Shown here: in pieces, positions 43,939 to 51,445 of the stretch
How positions within the stretch are numbered: position 1 is the first letter of the stretch
Layout: every line of letters starts with the position of its first letter
From: Rhizobiaceae bacterium
GTDB taxonomy: Bacteria; Pseudomonadota; Alphaproteobacteria; Rhizobiales; Rhizobiaceae
Reading direction: 5' to 3'
Length of the DNA: 64,000 bases
Assembly: GCA_025698895.1 (NCBI GenBank)
Contig: JAILWO010000003.1
Span: 744,001-808,000 of the forward strand
The notes under the pieces: model-generated
What the model was told of the DNA's origin: nothing
The model's database searches: none
The model's input: the letters and a program-made list of their open reading frames with translations, nothing else
Position numbers and translations under genes: made by a program

Positions 43939-45471
43939 CTATTCGGCCGCCTCCCGCTGCTCCACGCCGGCCATCAAAAGCCCCAGCTCGCCTTCGGTGG
44001 CCTCGCCGTCGCGCTCGCCGACGATGCGGCCGTCGAACATGACGAGGATACGGTCCGACAGCGACCGGATCTCGTCCAGCTCGACCGAGACCAGAAGCAC
44101 CGCCTTGCCCTTGTCGCGCATCTCGATGAGGCGCTTGTGGATGAACTCGATCGCGCCGACATCGACGCCGCGCGTCGGCTGGCCGACGATCAGGACGCCG
44201 GGGTCCTGCTCCATTTCGCGCGCCAGCACGATCTTCTGCTGGTTGCCGCCCGAGAAATTCGCCGTCCTGAGCCTGCAGTCGGCGGGCCTGATGTCGAACT
44301 TCTCGATCTTGTCCTTGGCGTCGTCGCGGATCGCGTCCAGGTTCAGGAACGGCCCGTTGAGATAGCGCGCGTGATAATGATAGCCGAGGATCGAGTTCTC
44401 GTTCTCCTCGAAGGGCAGGACTAGGCCGGTGTAATGCCGGTCCTCCGGCACATGGGCCAGGCCGCGCTCGCGCAGGTCGGACGGGTCGGCCGCGCCAGTG
44501 ACATCGATCGGCTTGCCGTCCATGATGACGTCGCCGGAGACGGCCGCGCGAATGCCGGCGATCGCCTCCAGCAGTTCCGACTGGCCGTTGCCGGCCACGC
44601 CGGCGATGCCGACGATCTCGCCCGCGCGCACGTCGAAGGAGACGTCGTCAACCATGGTGACGCCGCGCGAGTCCTTCACGGTGAGGTTCCTGACCGACAG
44701 CTTGACATCGCCCGGATCGGCCTCGTCCTTCTCGACCCGCAGCAGCACCCGGCGCCCGACCATCAGTTCGGCCAGTTCCTCCACCGACGTTTCGGAGGTC
44801 TTGCGGGTCGCCACCATCTCGCCCTGGCGCATCACCGAGACGTTGTCCGTGATGGCCATGATCTCGCGCAGCTTGTGCGTGATCAGGATGACGGTCTTGC
44901 CCTCGTCCTTGAGCTGTTCGAGGATCCGGAACAGATGGTCTGCCTCCGAAGGCGTGAGCACGCCGGTCGGCTCGTCGAGGATCAGGATGTCGGCGCCGCG
45001 ATAGAGTGCCTTGAGGATCTCGACGCGCTGCTGGAAGCCGACCGCGAGTTCCTCGATCACCGCATCGGGATCGACCTCGAGGCCGTAGTCCTTTTCCAGC
45101 CGCTTGAGTTCGGCACGCGCGTCCGAGATCGAGCCGTAGAGCAGCGGCGCGCCTTCCGCGCCCAGCATGACGTTCTCAAGCACGGTGAAGTTCTGCACCA
45201 GCATGAAATGCTGATGCACCATGCCTATGCCGGCTGCGATCGCGTCGTTGGGCGTGTCGATCTTCACCGGCTGACCATTGATGCGGATTTCGCCGGAATC
45301 GGCCTGGTAGAAGCCGTAGAGGATCGACATCAGCGTCGACTTGCCGGCGCCGTTCTCGCCGATGATGCCGTGTATGGTGCCGCGCGGCACTTCAAGATGG
45401 ATGTTGCGATTGGCGCGCACGAGCCCGAAGCTCTTGTCGATGCCGATCAGCTCGATCGCGGCCTCAGCCAT
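43939..45471 (-). CDS. Nucleoside ABC transporter ATP-binding protein (two ABC domains, NupO-like)
   Basis: A 510-residue protein with two fused nucleotide-binding domains. The first has Walker A GENGAGKSTL, and DILILDEPTGVLTPSEA as Walker B; the second has the reduced Walker A GVAGNGQSELL and the signature NFSGGNQQKIVLAREME. This asymmetry is usual for sugar/nucleoside importers. ATG 45471 gives MAEAAIELIGIDKSFG. It opens the operon. The expected BMP-family binding protein gene is not beside it in this window. Confidence 0.94.
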   Translation of the reverse strand: MAEAAIELIGIDKSFGLVRANRNIHLEVPRGTIHGIIGENGAGKSTLMSILYGFYQADSGEIRINGQPVKIDTPNDAIAAGIGMVHQHFMLVQNFTVLENVMLGAEGAPLLYGSISDARAELKRLEKDYGLEVDPDAVIEELAVGFQQRVEILKALYRGADILILDEPTGVLTPSEADHLFRILEQLKDEGKTVILITHKLREIMAITDNVSVMRQGEMVATRKTSETSVEELAELMVGRRVLLRVEKDEADPGDVKLSVRNLTVKDSRGVTMVDDVSFDVRAGEIVGIAGVAGNGQSELLEAIAGIRAAVSGDVIMDGKPIDVTGAADPSDLRERGLAHVPEDRHYTGLVLPFEENENSILGYHYHARYLNGPFLNLDAIRDDAKDKIEKFDIRPADCRLRTANFSGGNQQKIVLAREMEQDPGVLIVGQPTRGVDVGAIEFIHKRLIEMRDKGKAVLLVSVELDEIRSLSDRILVMFDGRIVGERDGEATEGELGLLMAGVEQREAAE

Positions 45472-45628
45472 TCTGCGGTTTCCGCCTCGACTGTTTTTTA
45501 TCGTTTGGTCAAATTCGCCTAGCATGGGCCGCGGCGGTCGCCAAGGCCCGCGGTCCGCGTCGTCTCCCCACTCCGCGAGCCGCCGCCACTCTCGACAAAT
45601 CGGCGCCCACTTGTCAATTTCCGCCGCC

Positions 45629-46066
45629 ATGACCGACAGGACAGCCCCGCCGAGCCGCGTCGACTTCCGCGTCTTCCGCCCGATTACCACGCGCTGGATG
45701 GACAACGACATCTACGGCCACATGAACAATGTCGTGCACTATTCGCTGTTCGACACGGCGGTGAACGGCTGGCTGATCGAGAGGGGCGTGCTCGACATCA
45801 AGGCAGGCGACCAGATCGGCCTCGTGGTGGAGACGGGCTGCCGCTATCACGCCGAGTTGGCCTTCCCCGATCTGGTGACGGCAGGCATCCGAGTGGCCAG
45901 GCTCGGCACGTCGTCGGTGCGCTACGAGGTCGGCCTGTTCCGCAACGACGAGACGGAAGCCGCCGCCGAAGGCTTCTTCGTTCATGTTTACGTCGATCGC
46001 GTCTCGCGCAGGCCGAAGGCGCTCGCGGAGCGACTGCGCGCGACGCTGGAGGAGGCGCTGGCGTGA
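45629..46066 (+). CDS. Acyl-CoA thioesterase, 4HBT family
   Basis: A 145-residue hot-dog-fold protein. RWMDNDIYGHMNNVVHYSLFDTAVNGWLIE is the 4-hydroxybenzoyl-CoA-thioesterase signature, with Asp in DNDIYGHMNN as the likely catalytic residue. It should hydrolyse a short or aromatic acyl-CoA in the cytoplasm. It is divergent from the nucleoside operon. The 157 bases between the two genes hold no further gene. Confidence 0.88.
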   Translation: MTDRTAPPSRVDFRVFRPITTRWMDNDIYGHMNNVVHYSLFDTAVNGWLIERGVLDIKAGDQIGLVVETGCRYHAELAFPDLVTAGIRVARLGTSSVRYEVGLFRNDETEAAAEGFFVHVYVDRVSRRPKALAERLRATLEEALA

Positions 46067-46093
46067 GGGGTCGACGTGTCGAGGCGGATCGTG

Positions 46094-46120
46094 TAAAGGT
46101 AGCGTGAGGTAGTACCTTTA
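46094..46120. promoter_or_regulatory. Operator-like inverted repeat before the toxin-antitoxin genes
   Basis: TAAAGGTA (46094-46101) and TACCTTTA (46113-46120) are perfect 8-bp arms separated by 11 bases. The antitoxin ATG lies 15 bases further on. AGGTAG also occurs twice in direct orientation within the site. A ribbon-helix-helix antitoxin would be expected to bind such a site and repress its own operon. Confidence 0.6.
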
Positions 46121-46134
46121 GCTACGGGGCGCTC

Positions 46135-46413
46135 ATGGCCATCGCAACCTCCGTCAAGCTCGATGATGAACTGAAGGACCGCGTGCGTGCGCTCGCCGAG
46201 ACGCGTCGGCGCTCCGCGCACTGGATCATGCGCGAGGCGATCGCCGAATATGTCGCGCGCGAGGAAAAGCGCGAGAGCTTCCGTCAGGACACGCTTCAGG
46301 CCTGGAACGATTATCAGGCGACCGGCCTGCACGCCACGGCCGAGGAGGTCGAGGAATGGCTTGCCGGTTGGGGTGGCGACGAGGAACGCCCCGCGCCTGA
46401 ATGCCACGAATAG
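46135..46413 (+). CDS. CopG/ParD-family antitoxin (ribbon-helix-helix)
   Basis: A 92-residue protein with an N-terminal ribbon-helix-helix: IATSVKLDDELKDRVRALAETRRRSAHWIMREAIAEYVAREE, whose strand-turn-helix pattern is typical of ParD/RelB/CopG DNA-binding antitoxins. The C-terminal half (residues 45-92), acidic with several Trp, would wrap the toxin. It overlaps the toxin gene by 13 bases. An operator-like palindrome lies just upstream, which fits autoregulation. Confidence 0.88.
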   Translation: MAIATSVKLDDELKDRVRALAETRRRSAHWIMREAIAEYVAREEKRESFRQDTLQAWNDYQATGLHATAEEVEEWLAGWGGDEERPAPECHE

Positions 46414-46691
46414 TCTATGCCGCGGCCGCGCTGCGTGACCTTGATCGGCTGAGGGCATTCTTGCATGCGAAGAATCCGGCCGCCGCGCGCCGAGCCGGCG
46501 AAGCCATCCGCAGCGGTCTGCGGATACTCGGTTCCCAGCCGCGTCTCGGGCGTCCCGTCGAAGGCCTGCCGGAGCCGTATCGGGAATGGGTGATCGAGTT
46601 CGGCGCCGGCGGCTATATTGTCAGATATCGCGTCGATGGTGATGCCGTGACGATCCTTGCCGTCCGGCATGGCCGCGAAGCCGGCTTCTAA
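46401..46691 (+). CDS. RelE/ParE-family toxin
   Basis: A 96-residue protein of the RelE/ParE fold: RIVYAAAALRDLDRLRAFLHAKNPAAARRAGEAIRSGLRILGSQPRLGRPVEGLPEPYREWVIEFGAGGYIVRYRVDGDAVTILAVRHGREAGF. The order helix-helix-beta sheet and the last strand with VRHGRE is typical. ParE members poison gyrase and RelE members cut mRNA on the ribosome; the sequence alone does not decide, although the RHGRE end is common in ParE. The start lies within the antitoxin gene. Confidence 0.87.
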   Translation: MPRIVYAAAALRDLDRLRAFLHAKNPAAARRAGEAIRSGLRILGSQPRLGRPVEGLPEPYREWVIEFGAGGYIVRYRVDGDAVTILAVRHGREAGF

Positions 46692-46709
46692 GGCGTGGAA
46701 GAAGACCTG

Positions 46710-46922
46710 ATGAGCAACGACCAGGAGCATCGTCTCGTGCAACTCGAGATCGTCGCGGCCGAGCAGGAGAAGACGATCGGCGAACTGTCCGGCCAGATCG
46801 CCGATCAGTGGAAGACGATCGAGGCCCTGAGGAAGAAGCTCGACGCGCTGACCGAGCGGTTCCTGGCGCTCGAAGAACAGTCGGCTCCGGATGTGCCGGT
46901 GACCAGGCCGCCGCACTGGTAG
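46710..46922 (+). CDS. slyX: SlyX family protein
   Basis: A 70-residue mostly helical protein. EHRLVQLEIVAAEQEKTIGELSGQIADQWKTIEALRKKLDALTERFLALEEQ forms a coiled coil, and the end ...PVTRPPHW, with PPHY/W, is the hallmark of SlyX. The function is unknown. The start at ATG 46710 is preferred, with GGAAGAAG upstream; a GTG at 46695 would add 5 residues. It follows the toxin gene by 18 bases. Confidence 0.85.
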   Translation: MSNDQEHRLVQLEIVAAEQEKTIGELSGQIADQWKTIEALRKKLDALTERFLALEEQSAPDVPVTRPPHW

Positions 46923-47086
46923 ATCGCAATCGAATGAAATCCCTAACCGGACATTAGCCACGCGCCGCGAAAGCGGCCCGGTCAACGCGCCGGTGACGGC
47001 CGCGTAAAGGGTTCCGTAGCGCTATCTGGCCTATGCCGCTGTGACGACGCGACAAGACGTCGTGGGCATGACAGGGCAGGCCGGGC

Positions 47087-48526
47087 ATGGATGCACGCTC
47101 CGACAGGATCGCGATGCCGCTTGCCGTCGATCTCGACGGTACGCTCATCGCCACCGACCTTTTGTGGGAAGGGCTTTTCCTCCTTTTGAGGCGAAATCCG
47201 CTCGCGTTCTTTCTCGTGCCATTGTGGCTCATGAAGGGGCCGGCGCGGCTCAAGCACGAGATCGCCGAGCGCGTCGACATCGACGCCGAGACGCTGCCCT
47301 ACCGGACCGAACTCGTGGAAAGACTGCGCGCCGAGCGCTCCATGGGGCGGCGCATCGTGCTTGCCACCGGCACGCCGCGCAAGTTCGCCGACCGGATCGC
47401 AGCGCATCTGGGCGTGTTCGACCTGGTGCTGGCCAGCGACGCCGATCACAACATGACATCTCACCGTAAGTGCAAGGCGCTCCATGAAGCCTTCGGCGAC
47501 GGCGGCTTCGACTATGCGGGCAACAGCCGGCACGATCTGGCCTGCTTCGACGGCGCGCGCGAGGCGATCGTGGTGGCGCCGGACCGGCCCGCCCGGCGCT
47601 GGCAGGCGCGGCACGGCGGCGAATTGCTGCCGGGCGAACGGCCGCGTCTCAAGACAATCGTCAAGATGCTGCGCTGCCACCAGTGGCTGAAGAACGTCCT
47701 GATCGCCGTACCCATGGTGCTCGACCATGCCTATCTCGACCTGGGCATGATCTTCGCGGTCGCGCTCGCCTTCCTGTCCTTCAGCGCGGCGGCCTCGGCC
47801 ATCTACATCGTCAACGACTTCTTCGACCTGACGCTCGACCGGCGTCACCCGACGAAGAAGAACCGGCCCTTCGCGTCGGGCGTCCTGTCGATGAAGTTCG
47901 GGCTTGTCTCGGCCGGGCTGCTTCTTTGCGTCAGCTTCGCAACGGCCGCCTTCCTGCCGCCGATCTTCTGGGCCGCGCTCGCCACCTATCTGGTCGCCAC
48001 GACCGCCTACTCGCTGTCGATCAAGCGCATGCTCTTGATCGACGTGATGACGCTGGCCGGCCTCTACACGATGCGCATTCTCGCCGGCATGGCCGCGACC
48101 GATCTCGACGTGTCCTTCTGGCTCCTGTCGTTTGCCATGTTCTTCTTCCTGTCGCTGGCGCTGGTGAAGCGCTATGTCGAACTGCGCTCGACCGACATCC
48201 CGGCCAAGGAGCGGATCGCGGGACGCGGCTACCGCGCCGAGGACCAGGACATCATCGCCATGGCGGGCATGGGTGCTGCCTTCGGGGCGGCGATGGTGCT
48301 GGCGCTTTACATCGATTCCGACGCGGTGCGCGAGCAGTACGCCCATCCCTACATGATCTGGCCGCTGGCGCCGATCGTGCTCTACATGGCGATGCGCATC
48401 TGGATCCTGGCGCGGCGCGACGAGATGCATGACGATCCGGTCGTCTTCATCATCCGCGACTGGAGAAGCCAGCTCGTGGCCGGTTTCGGCGGATTGCTGC
48501 TGATAGCGGCGGCGTTGGCGCCATGA
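47087..48526 (+). CDS. HAD phosphatase-UbiA prenyltransferase fusion (decaprenyl-phosphate phosphoribosyltransferase-like)
   Basis: A 479-residue two-domain protein. Residues 10-185 form a HAD-type hydrolase with the DLDGT nucleophile motif (Asp15, Asp17), ATGTP as motif II and a GNSRHD motif near 145. From 190 on there are about nine membrane helices of UbiA type, with Asn243-Asp244-x-x-Asp247 and DRRHPTKKNRPFASG (251-265), closely like Rv3806c of mycobacteria, which joins phosphoribosyl pyrophosphate to decaprenyl phosphate. The HAD part could then remove the 5-phosphate. It overlaps the next gene by 4 bases and opens the cluster that runs to 52918. Confidence 0.88.
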   Translation: MDARSDRIAMPLAVDLDGTLIATDLLWEGLFLLLRRNPLAFFLVPLWLMKGPARLKHEIAERVDIDAETLPYRTELVERLRAERSMGRRIVLATGTPRKFADRIAAHLGVFDLVLASDADHNMTSHRKCKALHEAFGDGGFDYAGNSRHDLACFDGAREAIVVAPDRPARRWQARHGGELLPGERPRLKTIVKMLRCHQWLKNVLIAVPMVLDHAYLDLGMIFAVALAFLSFSAAASAIYIVNDFFDLTLDRRHPTKKNRPFASGVLSMKFGLVSAGLLLCVSFATAAFLPPIFWAALATYLVATTAYSLSIKRMLLIDVMTLAGLYTMRILAGMAATDLDVSFWLLSFAMFFFLSLALVKRYVELRSTDIPAKERIAGRGYRAEDQDIIAMAGMGAAFGAAMVLALYIDSDAVREQYAHPYMIWPLAPIVLYMAMRIWILARRDEMHDDPVVFIIRDWRSQLVAGFGGLLLIAAALAP

Positions 48527-49875
48527 CGGGTCACGCCTATCGCAGCTTCGGCCTCGCCCGGCGCGGCCGCGAAAACGGCCTGCCGGCGCCCGACGCCGTC
48601 GCGCTGCTGGAGAAGGGCGCGGTCATGCCGGGCGGGCTGCTGGCCTACGGTAATGGCCGCTCCTATGGCGATTCCTGCCTCAACGACGCGGGCATGCTGG
48701 CCGACATGCGCGGCATGGACCGCATTCTCGGCTTCGATCCGGCAACGGGCATCATCGAGGTCGAGGCGGGCGTCATGCTGTGGGACCTCGTCGCCCGCGC
48801 CGCAGTGCACGGCTATTTCCCGCCGGTGCTGCCCGGAACGCGCTTCGTCACGGTGGGCGGGGCGATCGCCAACGACGTTCACGGCAAGAACCATCACCGG
48901 CGCGGCACGTTCGGCTGCCATGTCGAAGAGCTCGTGCTGCTGCGCTCCGACGGCCGGCGGCTGACCTGCAGCGCCACGGACAACCCGGAGCTGTTTTCGG
49001 CCACGATCGGCGGCATGGGCCTGACGGGGCTGATTCTCTCGGCGAAACTGAAGCTGATGCCGGTCGGCTCGGCCGGCATCGTCCAGACGGTCCGCCCTTT
49101 TCCGGCGCTCGACGCCTATCTCGACATGGCCGAACAGGCCGATGCCGACAATGAATATGCCGTGGCCTGGATCGACCAGCTCGCCACGGGCCGCAAGGCA
49201 GGTCGCGGCCTGCTGATCACCGGCAACCATGCCGAGGGCGGACCGGTGCAGGCGCTCGGAGCCAACACGCGGCTGTCGGTGCCGTTCCAGCCGCCGGTGA
49301 CCGTGCTCGGGCGCCCGTTCCTCACCATCTTCAACGAAGCCTATTTCCAGGCGAAGCGCCGGCAGGCGACCCCGCGAACCGTCGGCCCGCTGGGCTTCTT
49401 CTTTCCCCTCGACGGCGCGCGGCACTGGAACCGGCTCTATGGGCCGGACGGTCTTTTCCAGCACCAGTCCGTCATTTCTTTCGAGACCGCGCGCACCGCG
49501 CTGCCCGCGCTTCTGGAAGCCACGCGTGAGGCCGGTCAGGCGTCTTTCCTGACGGTGCTCAAGCGCTTCGGAAGGGTCGCATCGCCGGGCCTGCTTTCCT
49601 TTCCGCGCCCCGGCTACACGCTGACGCTGGATTTTCCCAACCGGGGCAGGGCGACGCTCGATCTCCTGGCGCGGCTCGACCGCATCACCGTGGACGCCGG
49701 CGGAGCGGTCAATCCCTACAAGGACGCGCGCATGAACGCCGCGACGTTCGAGGCGTCCTTTCCGCACTGGCGGCGGCTCGAGCGGCTGCGGGACCCCGCC
49801 TTCCTGTCGGATTTCTGGCGGCGCACGGCGATGGCGCTCGATGACGGCGGCGCCGCGAGACTGGCGGCGGAGTGA
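48523..49875 (+). CDS. FAD-binding oxidase, DprE1-like (decaprenylphosphoryl-ribose 2-oxidase type)
   Basis: A 450-residue flavoprotein of the VAO family. GNGRSYGDSCLND (43-55), PVLPGTRFVTVGGAIANDVHGKNHHRRGTFGCHV (101-134, His120 at the place of DprE1 His132) and LSFPRPGYTLTLDFP (358-372) match mycobacterial DprE1. Lys400 in NPYKDAR corresponds to catalytic Lys418. The cysteine to which nitro-benzothiazinones bind (Cys387) is Thr368 here. DprE1 oxidizes the 2-hydroxyl of polyprenyl-phospho-ribose to a ketone. The ATG overlaps the upstream stop. Confidence 0.9.
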   Translation: MTGHAYRSFGLARRGRENGLPAPDAVALLEKGAVMPGGLLAYGNGRSYGDSCLNDAGMLADMRGMDRILGFDPATGIIEVEAGVMLWDLVARAAVHGYFPPVLPGTRFVTVGGAIANDVHGKNHHRRGTFGCHVEELVLLRSDGRRLTCSATDNPELFSATIGGMGLTGLILSAKLKLMPVGSAGIVQTVRPFPALDAYLDMAEQADADNEYAVAWIDQLATGRKAGRGLLITGNHAEGGPVQALGANTRLSVPFQPPVTVLGRPFLTIFNEAYFQAKRRQATPRTVGPLGFFFPLDGARHWNRLYGPDGLFQHQSVISFETARTALPALLEATREAGQASFLTVLKRFGRVASPGLLSFPRPGYTLTLDFPNRGRATLDLLARLDRITVDAGGAVNPYKDARMNAATFEASFPHWRRLERLRDPAFLSDFWRRTAMALDDGGAARLAAE

Positions 49876-49983
49876 CATGGCTGAAACGCGAATATCGAAT
49901 CTCGCGAAAGCGTTAACCCAGTTGCTTCACGCGATGTTGGCAGGGGACGAAGTAAAGATGCGGCCGGGACGGGCAGGACAAAG

Positions 49984-50421
49984 ATGAAATACATCCCCTT
50001 CATTCTCTTCACGGTCGCGACCAACGCGGCGGCGCAGCTCATGCTCAAATACGGCATGATGCAGCTCGGCCCGCTGTCCTTCGCCGGCGTCAATCCACTC
50101 ATCAAGATCCTGCAGATCGTCTTCAGCCCGTGGGTTTTCGCGGGCCTGTTCACCTTCGTCGTGTCGATGGCGTCGCACCTGTTCGTGCTGTCGAAGGTCG
50201 AGCTGTCCTTCGCCTATCCGTTCCTCAGCCTGGCCTATGTGCTGGTGGCGGTGTTTGCCTACTACGTCTTCCGCGAGGACCTCAACGCGCTCAGGGTGGC
50301 CGGCATCGGCCTGATCTGCATCGGCACGGTGCTGATCGCCCAGTCCGGCCGTCACGCGCCCGAGACCGCGACTGCGATTTCCCAACCCAAGTCCATCCAA
50401 ACCAGTGAGTTGGCAAAATGA
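49984..50421 (+). CDS. SMR/EamA-like small membrane transporter, probable lipid-linked sugar flippase
   Basis: A 145-residue protein with four hydrophobic helices (about 4-22, 45-68, 74-98 and 102-120) and a polar tail. VELSFAYPFLSLAYVLVAVFAYYVFRE is the SMR/EamA-type half repeat. By analogy with ArnE/ArnF, proteins of this size in lipid-sugar operons move polyprenyl-phosphate-sugars across the inner membrane; the position between the DprE1-like and SDR genes supports that. A gap of 108 bases without a gene precedes it, holding a CGCGA/TCGCG repeat near 49887-49906. It overlaps the next gene by 4 bases. Confidence 0.8.
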   Translation: MKYIPFILFTVATNAAAQLMLKYGMMQLGPLSFAGVNPLIKILQIVFSPWVFAGLFTFVVSMASHLFVLSKVELSFAYPFLSLAYVLVAVFAYYVFREDLNALRVAGIGLICIGTVLIAQSGRHAPETATAISQPKSIQTSELAK

Positions 50422-51428
50422 GACATGTCATCTTCGGCGGCGACGGCTTCGTCGGCCGGCACCTCGCGCCCAAGCTTCTCGCCGACGGCGAGGAGGTGAT
50501 CGTCGCCGATATCGTCAAGGGCGACTACCCGCATTACGGCAAGGCGCGCTTCGTGCATTGCGACGTGACCGACCCGGCCTCGGTGGATGCCGTGGGAATC
50601 ACGGCCGAGGACATGGTCTACAACCTGTCGGCCAAGATGCTGTCGCCGATCCAGGTGCGGGCCAAACGGCACGAGTTCTTCTGGCCGGTGAACTATCACG
50701 GCACTGAAAACATCATCCGCGCGATGGACAAGGCCGGCGCGCCGAACCTCGTCCATTTCACCACCGACATGATCTACGGCCACACGGTCCATTACCCGAT
50801 GACGGAGGATCATCCGGTCGCGCCGCTCGGCGAATACGGCCTGTCGAAGCTCAAGACCGAGGAACTGGCTGCCGAGTGGCGCAGGAAGGGCATGTCGATC
50901 TCGCTGTTCCGCCCGCGCCTGATCATCGGTCCCGGACGGCTGGGCATCCTGGAGAAGCTGTTCAAGCTGATCGACTGGAACCTGCCGGTGCCGATGATCG
51001 GCTCGGGCAAGAACCCCTACCAGTTCATCTCCGTCTTCGACTGCGCCGAGGCGGCGCGGCTTGCCTGGAAGGCTGGCGTTCCCAACGAGGCCTACAATCT
51101 GGGCTCGCTCAACCCGCCGCCGGTCCGCAAGCTGCTCGGCGACCTGATCGCGCATGCCGGCTCGAAATCCATCCTGATCCCGACGCCGGGGTGGGCGGTC
51201 AAGCGCACGCTGGATCTGCTCGACCTGATGAACATGCCGATCATGGACCCGGAACAGTATCTGATCGCCGACGAGGACTGCCTGCTCGACGTGTCCAAGG
51301 GCGAGCGCGATCTGGGCTGGGTGCCGCAATACCGAGACGAGGACATGCTGATCGCGGCCTACCGCGAATATCGCGCCAAAAAGGACGGGCGCGCGCCCGC
51401 CAGCGCGCATCCGATGCCGGCCGAATGA
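50418..51428 (+). CDS. NAD(P)-dependent epimerase/reductase, extended SDR
   Basis: A 336-residue extended short-chain dehydrogenase: HVIFGGDGFVGRHLAPKLLADG is the cofactor motif (residues 3-24), Thr115-Thr116 and Tyr140-x3-Lys144 (GEYGLSKLK) the catalytic set. It resembles nucleotide-sugar epimerases and 3-beta-hydroxysteroid-type enzymes. In mycobacteria the second step after DprE1 is done by DprE2, a shorter classical SDR, so this protein is not an orthologue; it could reduce the 2-keto sugar or act at another carbon. The ATG overlaps the transporter stop. Confidence 0.85.
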   Translation: MRHVIFGGDGFVGRHLAPKLLADGEEVIVADIVKGDYPHYGKARFVHCDVTDPASVDAVGITAEDMVYNLSAKMLSPIQVRAKRHEFFWPVNYHGTENIIRAMDKAGAPNLVHFTTDMIYGHTVHYPMTEDHPVAPLGEYGLSKLKTEELAAEWRRKGMSISLFRPRLIIGPGRLGILEKLFKLIDWNLPVPMIGSGKNPYQFISVFDCAEAARLAWKAGVPNEAYNLGSLNPPPVRKLLGDLIAHAGSKSILIPTPGWAVKRTLDLLDLMNMPIMDPEQYLIADEDCLLDVSKGERDLGWVPQYRDEDMLIAAYREYRAKKDGRAPASAHPMPAE

Positions 51429-51445
51429 GCCGAGGGGAGACAGAG

